Assembly (NCBI GenBank): GCA_009746045.1
Contig: RPFO01000595.1
Coordinates: forward strand, 805,510-865,509
From: Mesostigma viride
Lineage: Eukaryota > Streptophyta > Mesostigmatophyceae > Mesostigmatales > Mesostigmataceae
Direction: 5' to 3'
Length of the DNA: 60,000 nt
A program made the position numbers and the translations under genes. This document shows, piece after piece, positions 10,740-37,080 of this stretch (positions are counted from its first letter, which is position 1; the number at the start of each line of letters is the position of its first letter). Under the pieces are notes generated by a model. The model searched no databases, was not told the origin of the DNA, and saw nothing but the letters and a program-made list of their open reading frames with translations.

Positions 10740-11040
10740 ATGACTACCAACGTGCGTGCAGGCTCGGGCCGACCTCGGCCCTCGCGCACAAGAAACACGC
10801 AGGACCACTAAATCTCAACTAATGATAACCTGACGCCAATGGCCCAGCCATAAAGTATGCAGCGCGGCGCCACGGTACCGAACTGACCAGTATAGTACCG
10901 TACAACCGACAGCATGACAGAACCAGGTCATTCCCGATGGAAAGGCTCTAATAACTTCACATAGGCTTAATCAAATCAAACGGACGCACCGCCAAATTTA
11001 CGGCCTAACTAACGCAGTTTGTTACGTGCCAGTCGTGCCT
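10740..11040. repeat. Dispersed repeat shared with 41440-41830
   Basis: Blocks such as CCATAAAGTATGCAGCGCGG and TCAAACGGAC..ACGCC recur in the same order and orientation near 41624 and 41772. Type unknown; no coding signal. Confidence 0.5.
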
Positions 11041-11289
11041 TCCCCGCATTATTTGTTAGTTTGTGTGAGGCAAGATCAGCTCGAGGCCTAGTACGTACTT
11101 GAGGCCCATAATATTTTAGACCAGCTGTGGACATATATGATGATTATACTTACATCAGAGTGATGACACCCAAACATGCACTGACACCCAAAGCCGCTCT
11201 AAACAAGAGATACAACTACAAAATAACTACAAGCCGGCATGGGACACTCCACCACGTGGAACGAAGTAGAACGGCCTAATTTAACCGTG

Positions 11290-11955
11290 CCGCGCCGCAA
11301 AAAAATGAAAAAGTCAGCCCGCGCGTGTGGTGGAGCAGGACGTCAATTGTAAGCCATAGCCCGGGTAATTAATAAGCGCTACCGAAAGGCGTTGGCGCCA
11401 GTCTGAGCCCGTCCAACCAGATCAATGTCCGCGCCGACCAAGGGGCCCGCTGGCCCTCCAGGTGCAGGCGGTCCTCCCGGAGCCGGCAACACTCCAGCTC
11501 CGGCGGTCAGTTAATAAAGAAGCCGGCGGTCAGGGTCCCCATGGCCCCTGAACTCCTCCAAGACAAAGGGACACGTGCGATGGTGCGCGACGTCGCCATA
11601 GGCCGTACGTGAGCTTGGCCCGCTCAGCTAGATCCGCCGGCCGTGTAGCCCGCCGGCCGCCCGGGATGTACCAACCACACTCATGGCTAAGAGCTCCAAC
11701 CAAGGGCCGCTGGAGCCACAGAAACGTCACTATACTAAGCAAGCGCCGTCTGCCTCCCTCAAAGTCTAGAACCACGATGTTGACCAGGTCCGTCACTGGT
11801 TGGGGTGAGTAGAAAGCCGTGCCGGACCCGCATCCTCAGACTGGATGTTCGCGTGGGGGGAAAAGGACCGGGACCATCGGCGATGAGCACCACCGTCCGT
11901 CAGGAGGACAGTGTGCAAGTACAAGTACCAATTCTGATTCTGGTGTTGGCCACCA
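11290..11955 (-). pseudogene. 5'-truncated, decayed copy of the endonuclease-type LINE (3' end only)
   Basis: Translated on the - strand it preserves the C-terminal part of the LINE at 49.9-55 kb: the NQNWYLYLHTVLLT segment near 11900-11945, the endonuclease core IVVLDFEGG near 11760, and DNA identity to 49905-50055 at 11420-11500. Frameshifts and stops break it. It starts at a point inside ORF2, as expected from truncated target-primed reverse transcription. Confidence 0.7.
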
Positions 11956-11956
11956 G

Positions 11957-12076
11957 TTAAATAGCTTTTAGCTATTACTTTTTGTGCATCGACGCCAATG
12001 AGCTGACGCACATCCTGCGCAGGATGTGCGTCAACTTAGCGCCGACGCACAAAAAGTAATTGTTATTTAAAGCTAT
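11957..12076. repeat. Imperfect 120-bp palindrome (foldback element)
   Basis: The two arms meet at 12018/12019 in the perfect palindrome CATCCTGCGCAGGATG. The left arm has ATTACTTTTTGTGC at 11974 and the right arm has GCACAAAAAGTAAT ending at 12060. The outer AATAGCTT/AAGCTATT also pair. It begins just beyond the truncated LINE copy. Likely a small foldback MITE. Confidence 0.7.
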
Positions 12077-14100
12077 TCGGCAACTTCAAACCTTTGCGCG
12101 TGGGGCAAAATCTTAGGCGGCTCCTTATCTAGGTCTCTAATGCCGCATCGAATTACTAATTCGATACTAATCCCGGGTGGCTTCGATATCTACCTCGATC
12201 GTGCGGATGTTAAATATGAGGCCCGGCCGGCGGGTGCGGCTCCGCCGCCTAGTTGAAGTTGGGTTGGCTTAAGTTGTGCTCACGCATTACGTTGGGTCGC
12301 ATGCATAGGATTTTGGCATGCTCAGTTTAAAGTATAGTTAAAAGTAGTTCAAAATAGTATGTTTCAGTAACTTTAGTTCAATTATATAATTAAATTAGTT
12401 CAAACTTAGTACAATTTAGTAGAGTCATTCACATCAAAACCCTTATTAAAATTGACATATGCTAATATCACTTGAAATTCATTTGCACAATATAAGTTAT
12501 GATTGGGGGCACTAAATAACATCTCTAGTGAGTTGTCCATGCACTTCTTGGGGGTACTACCCCCATATATACGCCAATAATGCGCTATAAATAGCAAAAG
12601 ACGCTAACTAGGGCTGGTTATGCCCCAGCCAATCCACAAAACAGGTTGACCCAAAAAGCACAAGCCACGTAGTAACGTCCTGGCACATCGCAAACAGCAA
12701 CTTACATGGGGCATATGGACACCGCCGTTCAAAAAATAGCCCGCGGCGCCAAAAACGCAATTTTTTACTTCAAAATATAAAACAATTCATAAACTTGTCG
12801 AATCAAGCCAAAAAACACTATTCAAATTTTGCACGGGTGGTCCAAGCCACGGTCCAAGTTTGAGGTCAATCGGACAACCCTAGCTCAAGTTATTGCGTTT
12901 GGCAGATGCCACTCTCACGACCGCTAAAGAAGGTTTTTCTTTGTACAAGGCCACTTAGGCATGATGTTTTCCATCCAAAAAGCCTGAAAGCATGCCCTAC
13001 TCGATCACAAAACATAAGCAAACGCCTAGGCACCTCATCTGCCCTCACCTGCCCTCGGCATGGCCAACCTTGCCAGCGCAAGCATAGCAACACGATCGCT
13101 AGGCATACATGCCAAGAGAGCATACACTATACTCAACCCAAGGTTACCTTGTAAACTTCATGCCAAGAACTCAGCAAATCTATGACCAAAAGCACCTCTA
13201 ACTCTTGCTCACTGATGACGACACATGCTCAAGGTCGGGGGTCACTGTGGCACGCACTGATGGGTTTCCTAGACGACCACCTGACAAGGCGCTAGGGACC
13301 ACTCAGTATTACCAAGTAAACACAATTACACTTTGCATGCCATCCAACATGCATCAAATACATGCTGAATATGTTATGAAATACAAATGGGTGGCCACAC
13401 ACCTCATACCCCTTCACCGTCCCTTGAGCATGGCCAGACTTATAAGCATGTGAATAGCAATAATGATGATGGCAGTAGAATGCCTAATCAGCATTTTCTA
13501 TGTTTCTCCAAGGTTAGAGTGTTAAGGTTTATGCCAACCAAGCTAATCAACACTGCAGCGACTCCTTAACTGCCCTACCTGAGATGGGCAACAAACGGGA
13601 ACGATGGAGGGCAAGAAACCAAGGAGATCATGGCATACAAAGCTTGCATGCAGTCAACCATGTCAACCATGGTTGGCTCAGCACATTGCAGTCTTTTCAC
13701 ATCATCATATCACGGGAAAGCTCAAATAAACCGATGGTGGCAGCTATCTACATGCAGTCACACAAATGCAATACCTCCAACATGATTGTCAATAAAACAC
13801 TTCCTCCCCTGCACGATAAAATGGAAAGAAACCATTGGCGGGCCTCCAGCGTATGAGCGCTGTGATGCCGCTGTGATGAGAGGGTGCGTCACTCTCACAC
13901 AACTAGAAGCTTCCATACTACGCACAACATCCTTGCCAGAACACGTTTCATGAAATACCTTAAACCTTCCCGAGAAGCAATAGGCTTCGACTGAAGCGGC
14001 CTTGACCACGACATCAACGAAACAATCTAAAGCTGCCAGGTATTCGACAACACCACGGCAAGCAACGGCGAGCTAGCTGGCGGAAACTGCCCAAAAAGAA
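12077..14100. other. Intergenic stretch, no recognisable gene
   Basis: AT-richer in 12290-12600 with repeats of TAGTTCAAA. No frame with a recognisable domain was found on either strand. Confidence 0.4.
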
Positions 14101-14162
14101 CGAAAAAAACTTCGAACGATGAGCTAATAGAAGAAAGAACTGATACCACCCGCCTTAACCAG

Positions 14163-14843
14163 GTGGAAGGCCGAGTCGGCCAAGGCACCGTGAAACTTGA
14201 GGCAGTTGCCGCCAAGGTAGACGCCCTGGCCACGCAGGTCCCCGAGATCGCCGAGCGAACGGCCACCATCGCCGCCCAACCTGCTGGTAGGGCTAGTGAT
14301 GACCCCTCGACTCGCGCCTCCTGGGCGGACCTGCTCAAGAGCCAGGCATCCTCTACCACGACCGCCATCACCACCAAGCTCCAGGAGCTGGAAGACACGC
14401 GCCGCGAGGCCGCTGACCGCGACCGTCGCCGCTGCCGGGTCATCCTCAGGCGCTTCGACATGCTGCCGGAGGAGACCCCAGACTCTCTTCTCGACGAGCT
14501 GAAGAAACAGCTCTTGGCGCGCATGCAGCTGCCAGGTGCGATACTGCAGGGCGCCTACCGCCTGCCCCATCCACGGGCCAAGGCTGGGCCCCCTCCAGTG
14601 GTCCTCACCTTCAGCGACATCACAGCCCGAGTTCGGTTCCTCTCTCGCCGCAAGAAGCTGGTGGACACCTCCTGGTCGCTTGACGACGACCTGACGCCAG
14701 CCCAGCAGCAGCAACGCCGCGATCAGTGGCCCGACTACATCCGCCACAAGACCAACCCCGAGAAGCCCCAAGTGTACTGGCGGGGCGGGGACCTCTACGT
14801 CAACAAGAAACTGTGGAAGCCCCCCCGGGCTTCCCCGGGATAG
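14163..14843 (+). CDS. L1-like LINE ORF1 protein (RNA-binding), N-terminus undefined
   Basis: A 226-codon frame ending at 14843. The frame opens with GTG and stays open about 60 bases further upstream without an ATG, so the N-terminus is uncertain. Residues 1-90 look like a coiled coil (VAAKVDALATQVPEIAERTA). Residues 95-165 look like an RRM-type ORF1 core (RRCRVILRRFDMLPEETPDS, then GAYRLPHP and VVLTFSD). The last 60 residues (DDDLTPAQQQQRRDQWPDY, QVYWRGGDLYVNKKLW) match the end of a second copy at 44764-44958. L1 ORF1 proteins bind LINE RNA as trimers; that role is inferred from family resemblance. No ORF2 follows: LINE 3' sequence appears about 150-400 bp downstream. Confidence 0.65.
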   Translation: MEGRVGQGTVKLEAVAAKVDALATQVPEIAERTATIAAQPAGRASDDPSTRASWADLLKSQASSTTTAITTKLQELEDTRREAADRDRRRCRVILRRFDMLPEETPDSLLDELKKQLLARMQLPGAILQGAYRLPHPRAKAGPPPVVLTFSDITARVRFLSRRKKLVDTSWSLDDDLTPAQQQQRRDQWPDYIRHKTNPEKPQVYWRGGDLYVNKKLWKPPRASPG

Positions 14844-14989
14844 AGCACTCCAGCTAGTTGTCTAGATGGGGGCAATCGATGATGGGATAGCTTAGGCATT
14901 ACAGCACTTGAAACGATATTAGCGCACAGCGTTATAGTACCTTCAATTAGCTCTGGCACCTTGTGGCCATCAGCTTGCGCCTTAATTAG

Positions 14990-15256
14990 CCGACGTCTTG
15001 AGCCCACCTCACATTTGTAGCATAAGCTATGCGTCAGCCTACCTATGGTATTGCACTGGTTGTATTGCACCCACAGTGTTGCGCCCCGGCACCATGCCGT
15101 GGAGAGAGCGCTCTGTGGCCTGCCCACCTGCGGCAGTGAGAGAAGCTAGGGCGCCCTCCCTCCTTCTCACTGTGTATATAGGGTTGAAGGTTCCTTTACT
15201 CTGTATTGGCACCCACGTGACGCAGTCACGTGCTTATTAATTAATTAACTGATAGC
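14990..15256 (+). mobile_element. LINE 3' end with terminal hairpin and (ATTA)n tail
   Basis: Contains CACGTGACGCAGTCACGTG, which can fold as CACGTGA/TCACGTG, then TTAATTAATTAA. The same end is found at 38305-38345 and 39000-39034 behind LINE ORF2 copies. Its place just after an ORF1 frame suggests a LINE whose ORF2 was lost. Confidence 0.6.
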
Positions 15257-16390
15257 ACAGAACATTCGCGACAAATCTATACCTTGCCTTCGCAGATCCC
15301 TCGCCCAGGCGCGCAACAACGGCCGTTCTTCCATGGAAGGTTCCGACATGCACTGCGGAGGCCGGAAGAATTACTTACCGAGAATGGCCGAAAATGTAGC
15401 AAAAAGCACCAGTTCGGTTTGGAAGTCAATGCTACCTATACGAATTCATCCTTCGCGGTCAAAAAGCCCCCCAAAACTGCGAATTTACTGCCGCTATCAC
15501 GAATTCTATTTTATTCCGCGCGACGAAAAAATGCAGTTTACCCCCCATGCAGATGGCAGTAAAAGAAAGCAGCGATATTGTAAATCAGCTACTTGCCGCA
15601 AAAAACCAACATCATTATGACATCGTCTTCAACATTCGAGCATTTTTTTGGCATTTCTCTAGCCTTACATCAATCGCTAGTTTCGCCTAAACGCAGTCGC
15701 CATGGCCACTTCCGCAAGGGGTGCGCGCACCGTGCACCCACTTTCACGGTACGGCTGGTACCGCGAATTTTTTGGCGCGGAAAAAATTCGGCGCGCCGCG
15801 TCCCCTGGTTGACCCCTCAAAAATCGCCTCCAAGCCTGCTCCAAGTGAATGACTGCCGGTAGTAACCGGCCTATATAGCTGTGGTAGGAATGCGGGTGGT
15901 GCCACGGCAGACGCCACACAGTCATCAACTCATCATCAGGCTGTATACCGCAGCACTCGATCCCGGCCAGAAGGGACCGACATTGGGCCAACTCGGTAAA
16001 ACTCGCTGAAAGATCGAACTCCTGACCCGTACTCCAACATCGCCTGTGCATGCCTCACCACATCCTAGCAATGGCCTCTTTCTTTATTCCATTTTTGTTT
16101 TTGTTATAATTATTATTACTCTTTAGTTTGTCTTAATTTTTTTATTGTTCGTATTGTTACCATTTACATTTTCTTTTCTCATTTCTTTCTTGCTTTTCCT
16201 TTTTCCTTTTCCCTTTGTAATGTATACTCCTTACAATTTTTCTTTTAGCCCCTTCGTGTATGTGTGTATGCGTTCCCTCTTTTCCTTCTTAGTTTTGGCT
16301 GTTTTTTTTTTGTTATTGTTGGTGGTGTGTGCATGTGTGTGTGTGTTTTCCCTATCAACCATGATTTCTTGTTATACCCTCTGTCTCCCT
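15257..16390. other. Intergenic stretch, no recognisable gene
   Basis: No domain-bearing frame. 16080-16380 is very T-rich on the + strand with GTGTGTGTG, resembling intron sequence that leads to the AG at 16398. Confidence 0.35.
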
Positions 16391-16398
16391 CCATGCAG

Positions 16399-16524
16399 GT
16401 CTTCCTAGAGATAGCCACCCGGCTCGATCCCGCGGCCTTCGCGTCTTTCCTCTCAGACAACTACCCTAGTCCTTCCACGGCGTTGGATCGCCATGCGTCC
16501 AGGCATAGTTGTCTCACTTCATAA
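16399..16524 (+). other. Possible orphan exon
   Basis: After a T-rich tract and the acceptor-like CCTCCATGCAG, a frame reads VFLEIATRLDPAAFASFLSD with strong G/C third positions, unlike its surroundings, and stops at 16524. No partner exon was found. It may be a captured or decayed gene fragment; its 3' part overlaps the inverted repeat at 16478-17215. Confidence 0.25.
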
Positions 16525-17215
16525 GTATATTTAGACCCTATACAGTATTTAGACTGCAGTATTTTGGATCCAAAATACACATGTACTGCAGTATATATGC
16601 CACGTGTCATCACGGGGTAATGACAGGCGGCCCTCTCATGTCATGACTTATGACTAGTTGGCACTTCAGTTGGCCAGTTGAGTGGCATAATTGTCGGCAC
16701 CCCGCACTCGGCAGTACGTCGGCCGACTAGTCTGCAGTCTGCACTCATCAGACAGGCGAGCCGCCCCTAGCCGTCTAGATGGGCATTTGGCTGGGTATGT
16801 TTCGGGGATGAATAGGGTCATTTTGGTACCAACCAAAGTAGCCTAGATATTACTCAGTGGTGCATGGAATACTAGACTCACTGGCTGTATATAATGGGCA
16901 GTATTTCGACCCTGACTAAATACAGTCATTCACGCCTTAAAGTTGGGTTCACGCCTTATTAAGTTCCAAGGGTCGAATAGGATTTTGGCATTCTGAGTAA
17001 TTCAAAGTAGTTCAAAATAGTATGTTCTAGAGTAGAGTATCTTTATTTCAAATTCGTACAATTTAGTAGAGTCATTCACGCCTTAAGGGTTCACGCCTTA
17101 AGTTGGGTTGACCCCTCAAAACCTCAGGTCAAAACCTCAGTCAAACCCCGTTTGCGAGCGTTACATGAAGCGAGACATGCAACTATGCCTGGACGCATGG
17201 CAATCCAACGCATGG
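16478..17215. repeat. Inverted-repeat-bounded block (possible DNA transposon)
   Basis: The left arm (about 16483-16523, containing GCCATGCGTCCAGGCATAGT) is matched in reverse complement by the right arm (about 17165-17215, containing ACTATGCCTGGACGCATGGC). The interior is about 640 bp and non-coding. No clean target-site duplication was found. Confidence 0.45.
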
Positions 17216-17640
17216 CTGCACGTGGGCAACACACTGCTCGAGTGCTCGATTTACTGCCTCTGGACCCTGTGAAATTTGGTTGGGTCTAACCAATTAGGGG
17301 GGTCTAACCAAGGGGCCGGACGTCAGAACCCAGAAAAATGTATCTTTGAGTATACCGCAGATTGGGCCGGTTACGACAATGATATTGGTTGTTACGTACG
17401 TAGTAACCATCAACGCCATCCTGGCCGTGCCCGGCCCGATGGGGAACCGAATACACTGCCGCCCGGCTACAACAATTGGGTCAGCAAGCTGATTACCGCC
17501 CTGGCGGTAGTAAACCACCATCTCGCTCGTGGACCGCAGGGCCACTGATGTACAACACGTCCTTTTGATGCATAGGGCGAGAGGCGTCTGTGCTCTGCAT
17601 GCTAGCTCCACGAACGTTGACCTAGGGCCCAATAATGACA
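17216..17640. other. Intergenic stretch, nothing recognised
   Basis: Contains a short repeat, GGTCTAACCAA, twice at 17282-17312. No gene signal. Confidence 0.3.
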
Positions 17641-17649
17641 AACCCAGCC

Positions 17650-17815
17650 CTCTGGAAATTTTTCATGGTCTAATGGGCCATCTTGCTCGCACCAGTCAGA
17701 TACACACCGACCTCGATCGGTCTGGCCGGCCCCCAGCGGCTTGGCCAGCCAGGGCGGCACTGCATGTCCTGACCTGGCCTGGCCCCAAGGACATTCCTAA
17801 ACGGGTAGGTAAACA
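17650..17815 (+). pseudogene. Divergent L1-like LINE ORF2 C-terminal fragment
   Basis: A frame reads GHLARTSQIHTDLDRSGRP and then HVLTWPGP, parallel to GHLARTDQVDTSDRLAGTK and YVLTWRGP in the LINE copies at 37.9 and 38.6 kb. Only this patch is conserved. Confidence 0.45.
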
Positions 17816-18379
17816 TGTCATGACCTACCCACAGCACTGAGTTGTTGGCTGACCTATAGTGGTCCCAGCCCCGTTTGAACATCGCATTCACTCCCTCTCT
17901 CTTGCTTGGACTGCTAATATGCAGAACAAGAAGAGACGATTGTCCAGGCTCACCGACGGATTGGAAGACGATTGTCCAGGCTCACCGACACGCTCGCCCC
18001 TGTCAGTGTACGTGGGCAAGCCCCCTCCCCCCAAGAGGAAGGGGCGCTTTGCTGAGTAGAGTAGCTAGGGTTTTCTAGATTAGATTAGCTTAGAGTTAGA
18101 TTAGTTCGGTTTCGCGGCTTCGCCCACCAGCTCCATCCATCCAGCAAGGGAGTATGTGCTAGATGATCTCCCATTAACGGAGTCATGTTATAATTTAATT
18201 TTTTTTTTTTTAATGGGCCAGGTATTTAGTACCATGATGCCCCAAGGCGATATGACAAAGGTTCACTGGCTTCCCTGGTCACACTGATATGATGCGCCCT
18301 ATATTACTAGAGGCCAGTTCACCTCGGCAGATCCGTCCGTCACATTCACACTGGTGTGTGACTACCTTCATTTAGGATT

Positions 18380-19652
18380 TGCAGATACTCATTCCCCTTT
18401 TTACATCCCTGGTCTATAATGGGATAATAAATATCAAGGAGACAACAAAAGAAATATACCATTGCTGCGTCGCATTCCACCCCACTGATGCCTCTATCGA
18501 AACTCATCTGCCATGCTTTGAATGCTCTTCTCCCCGTTCAAGCCAATGCATTATGGGTGGAGGTGCTGTCGAATGCCGGGTATGAATGCGCTGGTAGTTG
18601 GATCGTCATAGACTCAGCCCAAGTATGCCTACGCCTTGCCGCCCTTAGCCGTTCTAAGACAGTAGTAGAGAAGCGTATACCTATGCCCATAGCCACCTAT
18701 GATTTCACCACTCTATATACCACACTAGATTTGCACGATTTGAAAGCTCGTTTAGATAGCCTCCTTACTCGTCTGTATGCACGTAGTAGGCCTCACGGGC
18801 GCAACCACCTGCACGTGCGTGTTTCTCAGACCAAGCCCACGGCAACGTGGCTCTCAGGGATTGCGGCAGGTGCTATCGTGCCGGATACTTATAATTCACG
18901 AAGGCTGCGGACCTTGTTCATTGGATCTCCTATCTTGTTAATAACACAGGCCTTCATTTGTTTTGCGGGCAATGTATACCAACAAGCTATCGGCATCCCC
19001 ATGGGCACTAATTGTGCCGGGCTCCTTAATTGCAAACCTCTATTTATACACTTATGAGCTTGCATTCATGGACAATCTCATTGCCTCAAATGATGATGTT
19101 CTCATCAGCTGGCATTTTATCCACACATGTCGATACATTGATGATGTCATTGCTTTCGACAACCCTGATTTCGCAACCCATTTGTATATCACCGCTGGTC
19201 TGCCTGGCATCTACCCGCAAGCGTCCCTCAGCTCACGTCGGAGGATACTAGTTGCAATTACCTCGATCTTAACATTACCCATAACAAGAAGGGCTGGCGT
19301 ACGGCTGCATGTCTATGATAAGCGCAAGGATCCTAAATATCAGCAAATTCCTTTTATTCGCTACCCCGATATTCACAGTCTCCTTTCCCACACAGCAAAA
19401 TATGGTGTTGTTCTTAGTCAGTTGCATCGTTTTTCCCGTCTTTGTTCTTATCGTGTCGATTTCATCACGACTCTTGTTGAACTCTTGCATCGTTTGTTGG
19501 TCAAAGACTATGACCGAGACATTGTGCTCCGTCAAGTCTGGTGTTTTTTGCAACGTCACCCACATCTGTTCGGTGCTGCCCCTTGGCACAAGCTCTACAA
19601 ACAGGTCGTGGACCGGCTGGATCGCGTAGTATCTCCGCACATCAGAACTTAA
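18380..19652 (+). pseudogene. Penelope-like element reverse transcriptase, frameshifted
   Basis: RT motifs are spread over several frames. ATYDFTTLYTTLDLHDLK (near 18690-18745) is motif A. YQQAIGIPMGTNCAGLL followed, in another frame, by ANLYLYTYELAF (18975-19065) is motif B. CRYIDDVIAF (near 19127) carries the catalytic DD. SCNYLDLNITHNKKGWR and YDKRKDPKYQ, then YGVVLSQLHRFSRLCS, follow near 19250-19450. These blocks are typical of a family common in invertebrates and green algae that I place with Penelope-like elements of the Chlamys/Naiad kind. Frame changes near 19015 and 19200-19310 show it is dead. No GIY-YIG endonuclease was identified, so clade assignment is tentative. Confidence 0.6.
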
Positions 19653-21135
19653 CCCTGTGATGCCGGCCAGATCTCCTTGGCGGCCGTTCCGAGCTTGGCG
19701 CTGGATTCGTTGTCCACATCATCGCGTCGCTGCAACAACACGATGTTTTCTGGCATACGCGGGCTTTTGGTTCCCGCCGCACATTTGAAAGTGCTGTCCT
19801 CCGGATTTTTGCCTTTGCACCGTGTGCAGTTCTTGGACGTTTGGAATCATGGCATGGCTAACGTAATGACTGACTACTGAGCTAGACCTTTTCAGTGGTT
19901 TTCCGCCATTTGCGGGTATTTCCTCGTAAATGGTGGGAGAGCGATCGCAGCAATGGTGCTCACCACTAGACACTCGATCCCGGCCAGTTACGCTCGAAAC
20001 ACACGCCCTGATCAAGCATGTTGTTTCCGGCCCCACCGTCTAGGTCATCTCAGTAGCTGTCGCTCTACACGTAAGCCAGCCATAATGTCAATGCACAAGG
20101 CTACACATTTCCATCTCCATTCGTTTTCATCATCCTGAACGCCGACTCGAAAACGCGGACACGATAACGGCAGGCTCGAGCTACTACCATGGTCCGGATT
20201 CTCCCGATTTCTGGCCTGCGCTGGTTGTCTCCTTGATACCCATTTCCCCGAAAAACCTCGAACCCACAAGGCGTGAATGATGAGGAATGATGACTGAACT
20301 GTATATGCCCATCATGGTCCATCCCTACCGGCCAGGGTATACACTCAACTCAACCCAACCGGCCAGACGGGGCAGCTGACTCATCATCCGTCGGTCGGTC
20401 ATCACCAACCGGCGAATAAACTCAACTCAACTCAACTCAACAGCGTCATCACCCAGCACCACGTGTCAGCAAATTTGGATGAAGCTGTGACGACAGCGAC
20501 GGAATGATCAAGGATTCAAGGGTGATTGGCGGAACGTGCGCTTGTGCCAACTGGGGGTGCGACTAAACTGATCATGACTGACTGACTGATGATTGACTAA
20601 CTGGTCAAAAACCAATTACAACTCCAATTACACCCTGTCAAGGTTCGGTACTTTTTATGACATGGTCACGTTTCCCAGATCCGAATTGTACTTGCAATCC
20701 TGCTCATCTGCTGCCCATGTGCGGCGTGGGATCCAAATGACTGACTCACTGACTGACTGACTTGTAGTGCAAGTTCACCCGCACCGAACATTTATTGAAG
20801 ATGCTCGTCATGTAGTACGGAATCAAAGGTTCATTGGTCGAGGATGATAGCCCTGACCGGTACGCAATATCCGGCCTACCCACGCACGATACGAACCGCT
20901 TTTGCCGGGCCATGAGTTCACGTGGTGCAGTGGCTTTCACGAGGACAAAATATTACCGGCGGTCGTGTCCACTGCTGGAATGCTCCATAGCGCGCTCCAA
21001 GAAAGATGAAACCAAAGAATAGTAGTAGCTAATCCTTCGCTGATTAGTTTACCATTTTGAATTATTGCGAAAGGCTAATGGTAGAGTAATGCGCCGGTGG
21101 CTCACCCTTGAGTCTTCTGGCAATAGCATGGCATC
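19653..21135. other. Intergenic region upstream of the cyclase gene
   Basis: No coding domain found. CTCAA(C) repeats occur at 20340-20445 and GACTGACTGA repeats at 20570-20765. The last 200 bp probably hold the promoter and 5' leader of the cyclase gene, but no clear TATA element was identified. Confidence 0.35.
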
Positions 21136-21168
21136 ATGGCAACCACCATGGGATTTTCCACAAAATGA
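21136..21168 (+). promoter_or_regulatory. Short upstream ORF in the probable 5' leader of the cyclase gene
   Basis: An 11-codon frame including the stop (MATTMGFSTK) ends 36 bp before the main ATG. A second short frame, starting at 21128 and ending at 21178, overlaps it. If the mRNA starts upstream, these could lower translation of the main frame. The transcript start is unknown. Confidence 0.3.
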
Positions 21169-21203
21169 CGTGATCTAACTCGTAACTGCCGCTTAATGCC
21201 CCA

Positions 21204-35965
<14,762 letters not shown>

Positions 35966-37080
35966 GGGGGGGCCAGGCGCCGTTGATTGTTTTATCACGT
36001 GAGACAAGAGTTCTGTCGTTTACCCGCAGGGAGGGACGTGAGGTAAGAAGAGTATTACCCACTAGTACGTGAAGGAACGGAATGCGAGACAGGTGGCAGG
36101 AGGAGGTGGAAAGCCCCCTGCCGTGCACGTTGCGGTGGGGCCGTCACGTTGGCACGGATAATGCATATGGATGCATGCGGTCGCACGCAACCCTGCGTGA
36201 CCACGCGCTTGTATTGTATTATTATCCATCCTGGACACAGGATGCCCATGTGCAAGTGGGCTTGCCGGCGCGGCTAGCATTTGACAAGAGAAGAAGCGCG
36301 GGCGCTGCTGCTCCCGTGCTCTGGCGAATGATGTGCGGTTCCCAGGAGGAGAGACCGCCTGGCTGGGAGCCACTTCACCCGACCTTTTTTGTAGGCAGTT
36401 ACTTTACCAGCCGCCAGGCTGGGACCTTCAGGGGGCTTTTAAGTTGTAACATTAAAATATCCTAGCGTGGGTTCTAGTGTGACAGGTCCAGCATGTGAGG
36501 TTGTATTTCCGGCATGTGAGGTTATTTTTCTAGGGTTTCCTCTCTTTGGTTATATTCCGTCGATCAGAATATTCCGTGAAGGCGACAATACTCCGTGAGT
36601 CCGGCCATCGTTTGTTGGTTTGTTTTTTTTTTTGTCTTGGTTTGGCCAGGGCGGAACTATGCTACCTTCTAGCATCCTCTGTGGCATCTACACAGGAGAA
36701 TCTCTTTGATCCTCTGCGGCATTTCAAGAGGGTGATCCCATCGTTCGGGTTCAGCTTCTCCTACAGTACTTACTGTAGTACATGGAAGTACTTTGGCGTG
36801 CATGTTTTATACATACATAGGTTGTCTCACTTACACTTGATGGTTGTCTTATTAAACACTTTGCTGATCCATGATTGAGACAGTGTATAGTGTTCTTGAC
36901 CGGTTTAGTTTTTGTTTGTCCCACTTCTGCCTTCACTGCTTAGTTTTCAACTCCCTTGTGGCGAGGTGTTGGTACATAAATTAACAAGGTACTTCAAATG
37001 AAGTGATGATGAATGCAATTTGTTTCATCACAATCCCAATCGGGGAGCCTCCGAGCGGGAACCCTCATGTGGAATTAAAC
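35966..37080. other. 3' flank of the cyclase gene; no further gene seen
   Basis: TGTAA, the polyadenylation signal used in volvocine green algae, occurs at 36445-36449, about 480 bp after the stop; it is a candidate only. No recognisable coding domain is present. Confidence 0.35.
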
